From the NCBI GenBank assembly GCA_018377235.1, contig JAGZZT010000008.1:1-64000 (forward strand): DNA of 64,000 nucleotides. The letters are read 5' to 3'. A model generated the notes under the pieces. That model was not told where the DNA came from. It saw nothing but the letters and a program-made list of their open reading frames with translations, and ran no database searches. This stretch comes from Clostridium sp. (lineage in GTDB: Bacteria; Bacillota; Clostridia; Lachnospirales; Lachnospiraceae). This document shows, in pieces, positions 55,164 to 63,951 of this stretch. Positions within the stretch are counted from its first letter, which is position 1; each line of letters opens with the position of its first letter. The position numbers were made by a program, and so were the translations under genes.

Positions 55164-55183
55164 TTTGTTGTATTTTATTGTAT
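55164..55183. promoter_or_regulatory. Tandem 10-bp repeat at the eutH-glpK promoter, probable DeoR-type operator
   Basis: TTTGTTGTAT and TTTATTGTAT stand in direct tandem and cover the -10 region of the operon promoter. Overlapping direct repeats at a promoter fit repressor binding. The DeoR-type regulator encoded just upstream is the obvious candidate. Confidence 0.45.
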
Positions 55184-55205
55184 TACTTTCCATTTTTAAA
55201 ATCAA
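55177..55205 (-). promoter_or_regulatory. Promoter of the eutH-glpK operon
   Basis: TTGATT (55200-55205), a 17-bp spacer and TACAAT (55177-55182) on the minus strand, about 80 bp upstream of the EutH start. The rest of the gap from 55206 to 55370 holds AT-rich sequence with no further feature I can name. Confidence 0.7.
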
Positions 55206-55370
55206 TACCACAAAATAACCGATTTTTTAGTAGTTTTTTTGTGCATTTTTTTCTCTATGTTGTGTCATTACATCGAAATGCAATAAAGTCCACATTTTGT
55301 TATAAGAATTAATTTCTGAAAATTCCAGATTCTATGTACAGCAGAGCAGAATTTTTTCTTCAATACAGAA

Positions 55371-55428
55371 AAAGAAGAGGTGTCTGTCCCGTCTGCCAGC
55401 GCAGCTTATGAACATTCTCCTCTTCTTT
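55371..55428 (-). terminator. Terminator of the DeoR-type regulator gene
   Basis: AAAGAAGAGG (left arm 55371-55380) pairs with CCTCTTCTTT (55419-55428) around a long loop, followed by TTTTC on the minus strand. Confidence 0.8.
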
Positions 55429-55465
55429 TATTATATTTTTTATGGTGTTTTTTATTATAATCTTT

Positions 55466-56272
55466 TTATTCAGCGTTCTCTATATTCCCCGCATCCGCTC
55501 CCTTTCCCAGCGCCCCTATCTGGATAACCTCTGTCTTCATCGTATGCATTTTTCCAATAATCGTCCGGTCTGCCCGGCTGTCAGTGATCAGCACATCCAG
55601 CCTGGACAAGGGGCACACCTCATTCATGGCAATCACGCCGAATTTGCTGTAGTCAGTCAGCCCAATGACCATTTGGCTGCGGTCAAGCATAACCCGTCTC
55701 AGGTTGGTCTCCTCAATATGATAATCTGTAATGCCGTTCTCTACTGTCAATCCCCCAATTCCCAAAATATATTTATCCAGATTAAATCGTCTCATCACCT
55801 GCTCTGCCACAAAGCCGGAAACGGAAAACTCACCTTTCCTGACCTCTCCTCCCAGCATAATGACGCGGATATTTTCATCTTCACTTAAAATCTCTGCAAT
55901 CGGCATGGAATTAGTCAGCACAATGACCTTCTTTTTCCCAATCAGAGCCTTGGCAAACTCCCTGGCTGTCGTTCCGATGTCGATCCCCAGCACATCTCCG
56001 TCCTCAATCAGATCTACAGCCCGCCTGGCGATAGCCTCCTTTTCTGCGTAATGCTTGATTTCCCTCTGCTCATAAAGGGGTTCTTTCCCCTTCTTCTGGT
56101 TCAGAACCGCACCTCCATATACACGCGTCAAAAGACCCTGTTTTTCCAGATATTCTAAATCTCTGCGGATTGTCTCAATGGAAACATCAAACAGCTTCAT
56201 CAGCTCACTGACCTTCAGCATCCTCTCCGCCTGGATCATCTCTATAATTTTTTCCCGCCTGCTCTGAAGCAT
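55466..56272 (-). CDS. DeoR/GlpR-family transcriptional regulator
   Basis: A 268-residue protein with an N-terminal DeoR helix-turn-helix (MIQAERMLKVSELMKLFDVSIETIRRDLEYLE) and a C-terminal sugar-phosphate sensor domain (DVLGIDIGTTAREFAKAL, KVIVLTNSMPIAEIL). Such regulators usually repress carbon-use operons and respond to a phosphorylated sugar. It lies between the hexuronate operon and the glycerol operon and could control either. GGGGGAG precedes ATG 56272. Confidence 0.92.
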   Translation of the reverse strand: MLQSRREKIIEMIQAERMLKVSELMKLFDVSIETIRRDLEYLEKQGLLTRVYGGAVLNQKKGKEPLYEQREIKHYAEKEAIARRAVDLIEDGDVLGIDIGTTAREFAKALIGKKKVIVLTNSMPIAEILSEDENIRVIMLGGEVRKGEFSVSGFVAEQVMRRFNLDKYILGIGGLTVENGITDYHIEETNLRRVMLDRSQMVIGLTDYSKFGVIAMNEVCPLSRLDVLITDSRADRTIIGKMHTMKTEVIQIGALGKGADAGNIENAE

Positions 56273-56309
56273 GGTTTTCTCCCCCTGTCTGGCATTTATC
56301 TATAATTTC

Positions 56310-56338
56310 ATTATAATACCTCAGGAAAGATTTGCCAA
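56310..56338 (-). promoter_or_regulatory. Promoter of the DeoR-type regulator gene
   Basis: TTGGCA (56333-56338), a 17-bp spacer and TATAAT (56310-56315) on the minus strand, about 40 bp upstream of the start. No clear terminator separates it from the sugar kinase gene. Confidence 0.7.
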
Positions 56339-56356
56339 CTGAAGGAAATGTAAAAT

Positions 56357-57295
56357 CTATCCCTTCTGAAATCTTGCAAGCTCCTCCCGCGTCGGAAGCC
56401 CTTCGTTATCACTGATGTTCATCACCTGGATGGCGCCGATGGCATTCCCCCGAAGCACACTGTCTCTCATGGACAATCCCTCCAGCATTCCGCTGAGCAC
56501 TCCCACTGCAAATCCGTCTCCCGCGCCTACGGTATCTACAATCTTCTCCACCCGGTATCCAGGCACGCAGTAAGAGACTTCTCCTTCTCTGACGTAAGCT
56601 CCGTCCGCTCCATTCTTCACAATTACCGTCTTCACTCCCAGATTCTGGTAGAAATCTGCCGCCTCTTCCGGCTGATCGGTTCCTGCCAGAATTCTGCATT
56701 CGCCGATTCCAGGAAGTACTGCATCTGCCATAGACGCAAGGTGGTTGATCACCTGGATCATGGTCTCTTCATTTTCCCACAGCGCCGGTCTGAGGTTCGG
56801 ATCAAAGGTGAGAAAAATCCCCGCCTCTCTGGCCCGTTCCATCAGGCGAAAGGACGCCTCCCTTGCGCTTTCCGACAGCGCGGGGGGGATGCCCGTCACA
56901 TGTATCAGCTCCACATCTGTCAAGTCAAGCGCGTCTATCTCCGTCTTTGAGATGTGGGAGGCCGCAGAGCCCTTCCTGTAGTACGGCGCATAGGGATCAC
57001 TTCCGTCTGTCACACGGTTTTTCAGCTGGATTCCCGTTCGGTACACCGGATCATACGTCACCATACTGGTTCCAATCCCGTTCCTTTTTAACTGACTTTC
57101 TATATAATGGCCAAAGGGGTCGTCTCCCAGCCTGGTCAGATATTCCACCGGATGGCCCAGTCTGGAAAGGCCGATAGAAACGTTTACCTCCGCGCCGGAA
57201 AGCGCTCTGGTGAAATGCTCCACTTCCTCCAGCGGCCCTGTAGTATCAGCAATCAGAAGAGCCATCGGCTCTCCAAACAAAATGGTCTTTCCCAT
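56357..57295 (-). CDS. kdgK: PfkB-family sugar kinase, probably 2-keto-3-deoxygluconate kinase
   Basis: A 312-residue ribokinase-fold kinase. LSGAEVNVSIGLSRLG near the N-terminus and the catalytic DTVGAGDGFAVGVLSG near residue 245 are the PfkB signatures. GPLEEVEHFTRALSGAEVN and YRTGIQLKNRV fit KDG kinases. It would make KDPG for the aldolase encoded 28 bp upstream. GGAGGG precedes ATG 57295. Last gene of the operon. Confidence 0.85.
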   Translation of the reverse strand: MGKTILFGEPMALLIADTTGPLEEVEHFTRALSGAEVNVSIGLSRLGHPVEYLTRLGDDPFGHYIESQLKRNGIGTSMVTYDPVYRTGIQLKNRVTDGSDPYAPYYRKGSAASHISKTEIDALDLTDVELIHVTGIPPALSESAREASFRLMERAREAGIFLTFDPNLRPALWENEETMIQVINHLASMADAVLPGIGECRILAGTDQPEEAADFYQNLGVKTVIVKNGADGAYVREGEVSYCVPGYRVEKIVDTVGAGDGFAVGVLSGMLEGLSMRDSVLRGNAIGAIQVMNISDNEGLPTREELARFQKG

Positions 57296-57323
57296 CTTCT
57301 CTCCCTCCTTGCTCTGCTGTCTG

Positions 57324-58292
57324 TCAGGCTGCTCTTCTCACCAGATGAACGGCAAATCCGCCAATCTCTTCTTTGAGATATACCGCCTGGATTCTGCCGT
57401 CCGACCGATACACAGCGCTGTCCTCAAGAAATTCCGTTCCCATTCTCTCAAGATACGCCTTCGCCCGCTCCACAGAATTGACTGCAATGGCGATATGCCC
57501 TTTCGTTCCCAGATAAGGCTTCTTAATGGTCTCCACATAGGAGGCGGAAAAGATGGAGGACGGATTTTCATTGGACTCAAATCCAAACAGGCGCTCAAAG
57601 GTCTGCGTCGTCTTTCTGGCCTCCTCCTCGTCTGCGCTGTTAATCCCCACATGGGCCAGGGCAAATCCATGAACCGCCAGAACTGCTTCCTTTGTCAGCT
57701 GTCTGATTTCCTCAAATCTGCCTTCCCGAATCAGCTTTTCCGGCACCATCCAGGAACCGCCGCAGGCTATAATTCTGTCGTTTTTTAAATACTCCTGCAT
57801 ATTTACAGCGTTCACGCCTCCTGTAGGCATGAACCGAAGCTGCCCGTAAGGCGCCGCCATCGCCTGAATCGCCTTGATTCCTCCGCTTGCCTCTGCCGGA
57901 AAAAATTTCACTACAGACAGTCCCGCCTCAATGGCCTGCTCCATATCGCTTGGACAGGAGCATCCAGGCAGAATGGGAATTTCTTTCTGCACGCAGTAAT
58001 CTACTACCTTTCGGTTAAAGCCCGGGCTGACCACAGCCTGCGCTCCGGCTGACGCTGCCCGGTCTGCCTGCTCCGTAGTCAGAACGGTTCCGGCAATCAA
58101 AAGCATGTCCGGATAAGCCTCCTTCATCGCCCGGATCGCAGCTTCCGCAGCTTCTGTCCGGAAGGTTACCTCCGCGCAGGGCAGACCTCCTTCGCACAGC
58201 GCCTTCGCAAGGGGAACCGCGTCTTTTGCATCCTCAATCTTAATCACCGGCACTACGCCGAACTGCTCTACTTTTTTTAATACTTCATGCAT
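57324..58292 (-). CDS. eda: KDPG/KHG aldolase fused to a VOC (glyoxalase-like) domain
   Basis: A 322-residue bifunctional protein. Residues 1-205 form the Eda TIM barrel that splits KDPG into pyruvate and glyceraldehyde 3-phosphate: Glu41 in AEVTFRTEAA and Schiff-base Lys129 in VVKFFPAEASGG. Residues 208-322 resemble a vicinal-oxygen-chelate domain (GFALAHVGINSADEEEARKT, GHIAIAVNSVERAKAYLERMG). Standard Eda has about 210 residues, so the extra domain is unusual; its task is unknown. GGGGGAG precedes ATG 58292. Confidence 0.92.
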   Translation of the reverse strand: MHEVLKKVEQFGVVPVIKIEDAKDAVPLAKALCEGGLPCAEVTFRTEAAEAAIRAMKEAYPDMLLIAGTVLTTEQADRAASAGAQAVVSPGFNRKVVDYCVQKEIPILPGCSCPSDMEQAIEAGLSVVKFFPAEASGGIKAIQAMAAPYGQLRFMPTGGVNAVNMQEYLKNDRIIACGGSWMVPEKLIREGRFEEIRQLTKEAVLAVHGFALAHVGINSADEEEARKTTQTFERLFGFESNENPSSIFSASYVETIKKPYLGTKGHIAIAVNSVERAKAYLERMGTEFLEDSAVYRSDGRIQAVYLKEEIGGFAVHLVRRAA

Positions 58293-58305
58293 CGTATTCT
58301 CCCCC

Positions 58306-59259
58306 TTATGCCAGCTTGTTAATCGGATAATGAATCTTCTCTCCCCTGGCGAAACGCACCGATTCCTCCGCTACCTTCCGCTTCAGCTCCTGGGCCGCCT
58401 CCTCAGAGTACCAGGCCATATGAGGAGTAACCAGAAGATTTTCATGGGCAAACAGCGGCGAATCCTTCGATACCGGCTCTCCTGCCATGCAGTCAAGGGC
58501 AGCTCCGGCAATTTCCCCGTCTGTCAGCGCCTGATCCAGATCCTTTTCATTGATAATGCCGCCCCTGGCCACATTGATCAGAACCGCTGCGTTCTTCATG
58601 CGCTTAAAGGTTTCCTTACAGAAGAGATCGCGGTTTCCGTCTGCCGGACAGTGCAGGGAAATAATATCCGACGTTTCAATCACCTCGTCCATAGAAACCG
58701 CCTGTACATAGGCATTGGTTTCCTCTGTCGGAGAAAAGTACGGATCCGTTCCAATGACCCTAAATCCCAACCCGTGCATCTTCTGGGCGAAATTTCTTCC
58801 GATTCTGCCCAGTCCGATGACGCCAACGGTCAGACTGCTAAAGCGGTGAATCGGAATCGCCTTTGTGTAGTCCCACTTCTCGCTCTTTGTGAACTGATTC
58901 ATTTTCACAATCTCCCTCGTCATGGAGAGAGCCAGCGCAACTGCGTGATCCGCTACCTCGTTCATTCCGTAATCCGGTACGTTTCCAATCTGAACGCCCA
59001 GCTCTGTGGCCGCCTTCACATCAATGGTATCTACTCCCACTCCGTACCGCACCACAAATTTTAACCTTGGGCAATGCTCCATTACCTTTCTGGTAATCTT
59101 TGCATACTGGACAATCAGGATTTCCGCATCCTGGCACTGGGCAATCACCTCATCCTCGGAGATGGCGTGCTTCAGCTCCATCTCGATTCCCGCATCCGCA
59201 AAGATCTTTTTCTCAATCTCAATATTGTCATGATCACAGTCTGTGATAATTACTTTCAT
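58306..59259 (-). CDS. D-isomer-specific 2-hydroxyacid dehydrogenase (CtBP-like)
   Basis: A 317-residue NAD(P)-dependent dehydrogenase. The Rossmann motif GVIGLGRIGRNFAQKM is mid-protein, with catalytic Arg in INVARGGIINE and the His region VTPHMAWYSEEAAQEL. It reduces or oxidises a 2-keto/2-hydroxy acid; in this operon a keto-aldonate is likely. It resembles entries called C-terminal binding protein. GGAGG precedes ATG 59259, 27 bp after the SDR gene. Confidence 0.88.
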   Translation of the reverse strand: MKVIITDCDHDNIEIEKKIFADAGIEMELKHAISEDEVIAQCQDAEILIVQYAKITRKVMEHCPRLKFVVRYGVGVDTIDVKAATELGVQIGNVPDYGMNEVADHAVALALSMTREIVKMNQFTKSEKWDYTKAIPIHRFSSLTVGVIGLGRIGRNFAQKMHGLGFRVIGTDPYFSPTEETNAYVQAVSMDEVIETSDIISLHCPADGNRDLFCKETFKRMKNAAVLINVARGGIINEKDLDQALTDGEIAGAALDCMAGEPVSKDSPLFAHENLLVTPHMAWYSEEAAQELKRKVAEESVRFARGEKIHYPINKLA

Positions 59260-59286
59260 TTTCCTTCCTCCTTCTTTTCCCGCTGT

Positions 59287-60051
59287 TTACCGCACCAGAT
59301 ATCCGCCGTCCACCGGAATCACCGCGCCGCTTAAATAATCCGACGCGTCAGACGCCAGGAAAATACACGGCCCCTTCATATCTTCGCCTGTTCCCCAGCG
59401 GCCTGCCGGAATCCTGTCTGTGATCTCCTTTTTTCTCGGATTGTCAGGAGCCAGAAGCGCCGTATTCATATCTGTCGCCATATATCCGGGCGCAAGGGAA
59501 TTCACGCAGATTCCCTTCTTCGCCCACTCGTTTCCAAGAGCCTTTGTAAGCTGTGCGACGCCTCCCTTTGACGCCGCATAGGCTGGAACCGTGTAGCCTC
59601 CGAAGAATGACAGCATGGAAGATACCGTTATAATCTTACCCTTGCTCTTCTGGGACAGAAACTGATTGGCCGCCAGCTGACACAGCTCAAATACTGCTGT
59701 CAGATTCACCCCCAGCACTCGTTCCCAGTCCTCCATGGGAAATTCCTCCGAAGGATGCCTGCTCTGGATGCCGTGAGCCGTCACCAGAATGTCAAGGCGG
59801 CCTCCCAGCTTCTGAACGCACTGGCCAAACGCCCGTTTTCTCTCTTCTGAACGTCCCAAATCAGCTTTCACGCCCTTGCAGAAATATCCCCTCTTTTGAA
59901 ATTCCTCTGCTCTCTCAAATACGCTGTCCCCGGTTCCTATCACTGCCACCTTACATCCCGCTTCCAGAAGTCCCTCAGCCATTCCATGGCCAAGCCCCCT
60001 GGTTCCTCCTGTCACAATCGCTGTCTTTCCCGTTAAATCAAATAAATTCAT
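59287..60051 (-). CDS. kduD: KduD-like SDR oxidoreductase
   Basis: A 254-residue short-chain dehydrogenase. The NAD(P) motif TGGTRGLGHGMAEG is at the N-terminus, Ser-Tyr-Lys catalysis is visible in SSMLSFFGGYTVPAYAASKGG, and the end reads SGAVIPVDGGYLVR. QSRHPSEEFPMEDWERVLGVNL and RIPAGRWG match 2-keto-3-deoxygluconate 5-dehydrogenases (KduD), although gluconate 5-dehydrogenase is possible. It would feed KDG to the kinase and aldolase of the same operon. GAGAGGAAG precedes ATG 60051. Confidence 0.8.
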   Translation of the reverse strand: MNLFDLTGKTAIVTGGTRGLGHGMAEGLLEAGCKVAVIGTGDSVFERAEEFQKRGYFCKGVKADLGRSEERKRAFGQCVQKLGGRLDILVTAHGIQSRHPSEEFPMEDWERVLGVNLTAVFELCQLAANQFLSQKSKGKIITVSSMLSFFGGYTVPAYAASKGGVAQLTKALGNEWAKKGICVNSLAPGYMATDMNTALLAPDNPRKKEITDRIPAGRWGTGEDMKGPCIFLASDASDYLSGAVIPVDGGYLVR

Positions 60052-60078
60052 GTTTCTTCCTCTCTTTCTTTCGCCGTC

Positions 60079-61359
60079 TTACATAAACGTATTTGGCAGA
60101 ATCATGGAGATGCCTGGAATAAAGGTAATCAGCAGCAGGTCAAGAATCATCACAAGGATAAACTTAATAATTCCCGAACATACGGTCTCCAGACTGCTGC
60201 CTCCCACTCTGGCCGCCACAAACAGGTTGATTCCAAGAGGCGGAGTGATAAATCCAATGGCCAGGTTTACGACCATAATCAGTCCGAAATGAATCGGATC
60301 TATGCCAAACTGCTGCGCAATGGGAAGCAGAATCGGCGACAGAACCATCATGGCTGGGGTGGTGTCCATAAAGCATCCAACCACAAGCAGAAGCAGGTTA
60401 ATCAGAAGAAGAATCACAATCATGTTGTCGCTGAAGTTTAAAATTCCAGTTGTAATAGTATCCGGAATTTTTTCAATGGTCAGGATTCTTGTAAATGCAG
60501 TGGCGCAGCCGATGATTACCATGGTAGTTCCTGTTGTGCTGCACGCGTTTCCCAGTGTTCCAAACATCTGCTTTATGTCCAGTTCCTTATAAATAAATAC
60601 ACCGCAGATAAACGCATACACTGCCGCAACGGCTGCCGCCTCTGTCGGTGTGAACACTCCCGCATAAATGCCGCCCAGAATAATAATCGGATTGATCAAA
60701 GCCCATTTGGCATCCCAGATCGCCTCCATCTTCTCTCTGAAGGTGTATCTCCTATCGTCTCCCTTCCATCCATGGCGTCTGCAGTAAATGTAAGACATCA
60801 GAATCAGGGAAGCTCCAATCAAAAGTCCTGGCAGGAATCCTGCCATGAAAAGAGAACTGATAGAAGTGCTGGTGGAGACTCCGTACACAACCATGGGAAT
60901 ACTAGGTGGAATAATAACTCCAATACTTCCCGCAGTCGCAATCAACGCCAGGGTAAAGCTCTTGCTGTATCCCTTCTGCAGCATGGTCGGAATGACCATG
61001 GAACCGATTGCCGCAACTGTGGCGGGGCCGGATCCTGATACAGCCGCAAAGAACATGCAAAGAACTACTGTCACTGTCGCCAGGCCGCCTGTAAATCTTC
61101 CCAGGAATACATTGCATACGTTGAGAAGCCGTTTTGATACGCCTCCCGCTCCCATCAGCTCTCCTGCCAGAATAAACAGTGGAATCGCCATCAGCGGAAA
61201 GGAATCTGCACTGGTTACCAGCTGCTGAACAATGTAGAGAGAACTGAGTCTCCCGTCTGCCAGAACCGCACAGAGCGAAGACAGTCCAATAGCAATTCCG
61301 ACCGGCATATTTAAAATTAAAGCAATCACTAACGTTCCAAATAATACAATCGCTACCAC
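60079..61359 (-). CDS. dctM: TRAP transporter large permease (DctM)
   Basis: A 426-residue membrane protein with about 12 segments, the ion-coupled channel of a tripartite ATP-independent transporter. LVIALILNMPVGIAIGLSSL, LAGELMGAGGVSKRLLN and IGVIIPPSIPMVVYGV are family motifs. The GTG start shares one base with the small permease stop. Substrate is likely an acid sugar, judged from the operon. Confidence 0.93.
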   Translation of the reverse strand: MVAIVLFGTLVIALILNMPVGIAIGLSSLCAVLADGRLSSLYIVQQLVTSADSFPLMAIPLFILAGELMGAGGVSKRLLNVCNVFLGRFTGGLATVTVVLCMFFAAVSGSGPATVAAIGSMVIPTMLQKGYSKSFTLALIATAGSIGVIIPPSIPMVVYGVSTSTSISSLFMAGFLPGLLIGASLILMSYIYCRRHGWKGDDRRYTFREKMEAIWDAKWALINPIIILGGIYAGVFTPTEAAAVAAVYAFICGVFIYKELDIKQMFGTLGNACSTTGTTMVIIGCATAFTRILTIEKIPDTITTGILNFSDNMIVILLLINLLLLVVGCFMDTTPAMMVLSPILLPIAQQFGIDPIHFGLIMVVNLAIGFITPPLGINLFVAARVGGSSLETVCSGIIKFILVMILDLLLITFIPGISMILPNTFM

Positions 61360-61859
61360 TATTCTTCGCCCCCCTCTTCTGTCTTTCCAAGATTATCTGC
61401 CAGATACCAGATGGTTTGAATCTGCCTGATAATGACTAATCCAAATCCCACTACCGGAGCCGCATTGATATACTGAAGCGGCAGTCCAAGCGCCGGAGAC
61501 ACCTTTCCAAATACCCACTGCTTGTACGTCAGTTCCACTCCCGTCACAACAATATAAGCCGCAAACATTAACACCAGAAGCTCCCCCAGAATGGTGATGT
61601 ACGGTCTAAGCTTCTTCGGAAACAGATACAGCGCCGCGTCAATCTTAATATGCTTCATCAGCTTGCAGCCGTAAGCCACACCTATGTAAATAAGCCAGAT
61701 AAAGCAGTATCTGGCCAGCTCCTCCGACCATGACAGGGAATTATGGGCCACATACCGCATAACGACCTGGATAAATATGATAATCGTCATAGCTGACATC
61801 AGCCCCACGCACAGAACCTCTTCCAGATAACGATTTAAAAACTGCAGTCCTTTCTTCAT
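61359..61859 (-). CDS. dctQ: TRAP transporter small permease (DctQ)
   Basis: A 166-residue membrane protein with four hydrophobic segments. The pattern SLSWSEELARYCFIWLIYIGVAYG is the DctQ signature. It pairs with DctM and receives substrate from the binding protein. It lies 3 bp after dctP and overlaps dctM by 1 bp. Confidence 0.9.
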   Translation of the reverse strand: MKKGLQFLNRYLEEVLCVGLMSAMTIIIFIQVVMRYVAHNSLSWSEELARYCFIWLIYIGVAYGCKLMKHIKIDAALYLFPKKLRPYITILGELLVLMFAAYIVVTGVELTYKQWVFGKVSPALGLPLQYINAAPVVGFGLVIIRQIQTIWYLADNLGKTEEGGEE

Positions 61860-61862
61860 TTT

Positions 61863-62909
61863 TTAATGCTCTCCTTCCGCCCTGTACTCTTCCAGCTCCT
61901 TCAAGATTCCGTCAAAATACTCCGGATTCTCCATCGCGTCTTTTGCCACTCCAAATACGTCCGCGTCCTCCATGATTTTCTGGAATTCCATCTTCTGCTC
62001 GTCTGTCAGCTCGTTAACCTGACAGCCATAGTCTTCCATAATCCTGATTCCCTCTTCCTCATCCTTTGCCGACTGCTCAAGCTGGAACTGCGTTGCCTCT
62101 TTCATAGCCCGATCCACAATTTCCTGCTGTTCCTTTGTCAGGGTATCGTATTTATCAGGATTCATAACAACCACATACGGAGTATATACATGCTGTGTTA
62201 AAGAGATATATTTCTGAACCTCATAAAACCGGTTGCTGGAGATAATTCCAATCGGATTTTCCTCTCCGTCTACCGTTCCCTGCTGCATTGCCGTAAACAG
62301 CTCAGAAAACGCCATTGGCGTTGGATTTGCTCCTATTGCTTTCCAGGCCTTCATGTGAATAGGATTCTCCATGGTACGAATCTTCTGCCCTTTACAGTCC
62401 GCCGGGCTTTCAATGGGATGAGCGTTATTTGTATAGTTTCGGAATCCATTTTCCCACATCGCCATGTGCTTTAATCCAACCTTTTCCACTCCTTCCAGCA
62501 TCTTAGTCGCAGTCTCTCCTGTAAAGCCAACATCATACACTTCTTCTGAATTTAAGAACAAATAGGGCGTATCATAGAGATAATAATCCTTATATAGCGT
62601 AGATAAGGAGCTGGTAGATGACACTGCAATATCAATATCTCCGTTCTGCACGCCCTCTGCCGCCGTCTTGTCATCTCCCAGCTGGTTGTCCTGGAACACA
62701 TCGACCGTCATCTTGCCATTAGAGTATTCCTCTACCAGAACCTTAAATTTTTCCGCTGCCTGCTTTGCCGAGTTGGATGTTACGTTTGCAAAGAGCAGAT
62801 TCACCTCCTCCTGCGTTCTGTATTTGCTTCCGGCTTTCGTAACCCCAACTCCCGCCAGCAAAGCCAGCAGTATCAAGCCTGCTGTGACTGCCTTCCCTCT
62901 CTGATTCAT
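61863..62909 (-). CDS. dctP: TRAP transporter solute-binding protein (DctP)
   Basis: A 348-residue exported binding protein. An N-terminal hydrophobic segment (MNQRGKAVTAGLILLALLAG) serves as signal or anchor. The DctP core has NGFRNYTNNAHPIESPADCKGQKIRTMENP, whose Arg usually binds the ligand carboxylate, and GTVDGEENP. This implies an acidic ligand such as a hexuronate or aldonate. I chose ATG 62909 because GGAGGAG lies just upstream; the longer frame to 62990 adds an Arg-rich stretch. Confidence 0.92.
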   Translation of the reverse strand: MNQRGKAVTAGLILLALLAGVGVTKAGSKYRTQEEVNLLFANVTSNSAKQAAEKFKVLVEEYSNGKMTVDVFQDNQLGDDKTAAEGVQNGDIDIAVSSTSSLSTLYKDYYLYDTPYLFLNSEEVYDVGFTGETATKMLEGVEKVGLKHMAMWENGFRNYTNNAHPIESPADCKGQKIRTMENPIHMKAWKAIGANPTPMAFSELFTAMQQGTVDGEENPIGIISSNRFYEVQKYISLTQHVYTPYVVVMNPDKYDTLTKEQQEIVDRAMKEATQFQLEQSAKDEEEGIRIMEDYGCQVNELTDEQKMEFQKIMEDADVFGVAKDAMENPEYFDGILKELEEYRAEGEH

Positions 62910-62934
62910 TCCCTCTCCTCCTTTTTCTGTCCGC

Positions 62935-63951
62935 CTATATTGCCTTACAGTCCACCACAACCTTAATCGTTCCACATTCCGGATCCGCAATCATATCAAA
63001 TACCTTTTCACTGTCCCGAAGAGGTACTACATGAGTCACAATCTTCTCCAGCTGGTTTTCCAGCTTCTTCGTCAGCTCAACTGCCTGACCAAACTCGTCC
63101 TTCGTGTAAACTCTGGTTCCCACCAGCGTCTGCTCCTTAAAATTCACATCCCGCAGATTCACTTCATGGGGATGCTTGTGGACTGAAACCATGCAGATTT
63201 TCCCCCGCACTCTCGTAACGTCCGTCATCTGCACAGCCGCGGCCGCCGCTCCGCTGCACTCAAAAAATACGTCACATCCCTCTCCGTCCGTCGCCGCTTT
63301 CACCACTGCCTCCAAATCCTCTTTCAGCGGATTGACCGGAATCATACCCAGCTCCCTGGCAGCCTCCAGTCTCTTCTCCGCCACGTCGGAAATAAAAATC
63401 TGCGAAGCTCCCGCATGCTTCAGCATAACTGCGCAGAGCATTCCAATAGGCCCGGCGCCTGTTACAACCGCCGTATCAAGCGGTTCAAACCCTGACATGT
63501 GGATTGCATGAACCAGCACCGCCAAAGGCTCAATTACCGCAGCTGCCTTATCGCTGACTCCATCCGGCACCTTGTAGAGAACGTCCTCGTCTGCATAAAC
63601 ACTTTCGCACATTCCTCCGTCCATGTCGATTCCGATCAGCCCCAGCGTATTGCACACATGCTCATTTCCATTTCTGCACGCTTTGCAGTGTCCGCAGGAC
63701 AGTAATGGATAAGGCACTACCCGATCTCCTTTTTTGATCCTTTTTCCATCTTCTGCAGCTACTCCGAGAAATTCATGCCCAAATACAAGGGGCGCCTTAG
63801 CTCTTGGGTGGGTTCCCAGATAAATTCCTATATCAGATCCGCATACACCACAGTAGGTTACGTCAATCTTTATCTGTCCTTCCTGTTTTTCTCCCTCTGC
63901 TACATCCCGAAGCTCCGCTTTCTTAGGTCCCGCATACACCAACGCTTTCAT
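62935..63951 (-). CDS. Zinc-dependent alcohol/sugar-acid dehydrogenase
   Basis: A 338-residue medium-chain dehydrogenase. Catalytic zinc ligands are Cys37 (CGVCGSD), His59 and Glu60 (GHEF). Structural zinc Cys are at 86, 89, 92 and 100, and the NAD(P) motif GAGPIG is at 165-170. It resembles L-idonate, galactonate or threonine dehydrogenases. Beside a TRAP transporter and KDG genes, oxidation of an aldonate or sugar alcohol is likely. GGAGG precedes ATG 63951. The operon probably extends beyond the right edge; a dehydratase is expected there. Confidence 0.88.
   Translation of the reverse strand: MKALVYAGPKKAELRDVAEGEKQEGQIKIDVTYCGVCGSDIGIYLGTHPRAKAPLVFGHEFLGVAAEDGKRIKKGDRVVPYPLLSCGHCKACRNGNEHVCNTLGLIGIDMDGGMCESVYADEDVLYKVPDGVSDKAAAVIEPLAVLVHAIHMSGFEPLDTAVVTGAGPIGMLCAVMLKHAGASQIFISDVAEKRLEAARELGMIPVNPLKEDLEAVVKAATDGEGCDVFFECSGAAAAAVQMTDVTRVRGKICMVSVHKHPHEVNLRDVNFKEQTLVGTRVYTKDEFGQAVELTKKLENQLEKIVTHVVPLRDSEKVFDMIADPECGTIKVVVDCKAI

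Noticed and set aside
58330..59064. 244-codon plus-strand frame opposite the 2-hydroxyacid dehydrogenase
   Set aside because: A shadow of a well-supported gene, with no motif or ribosome site.
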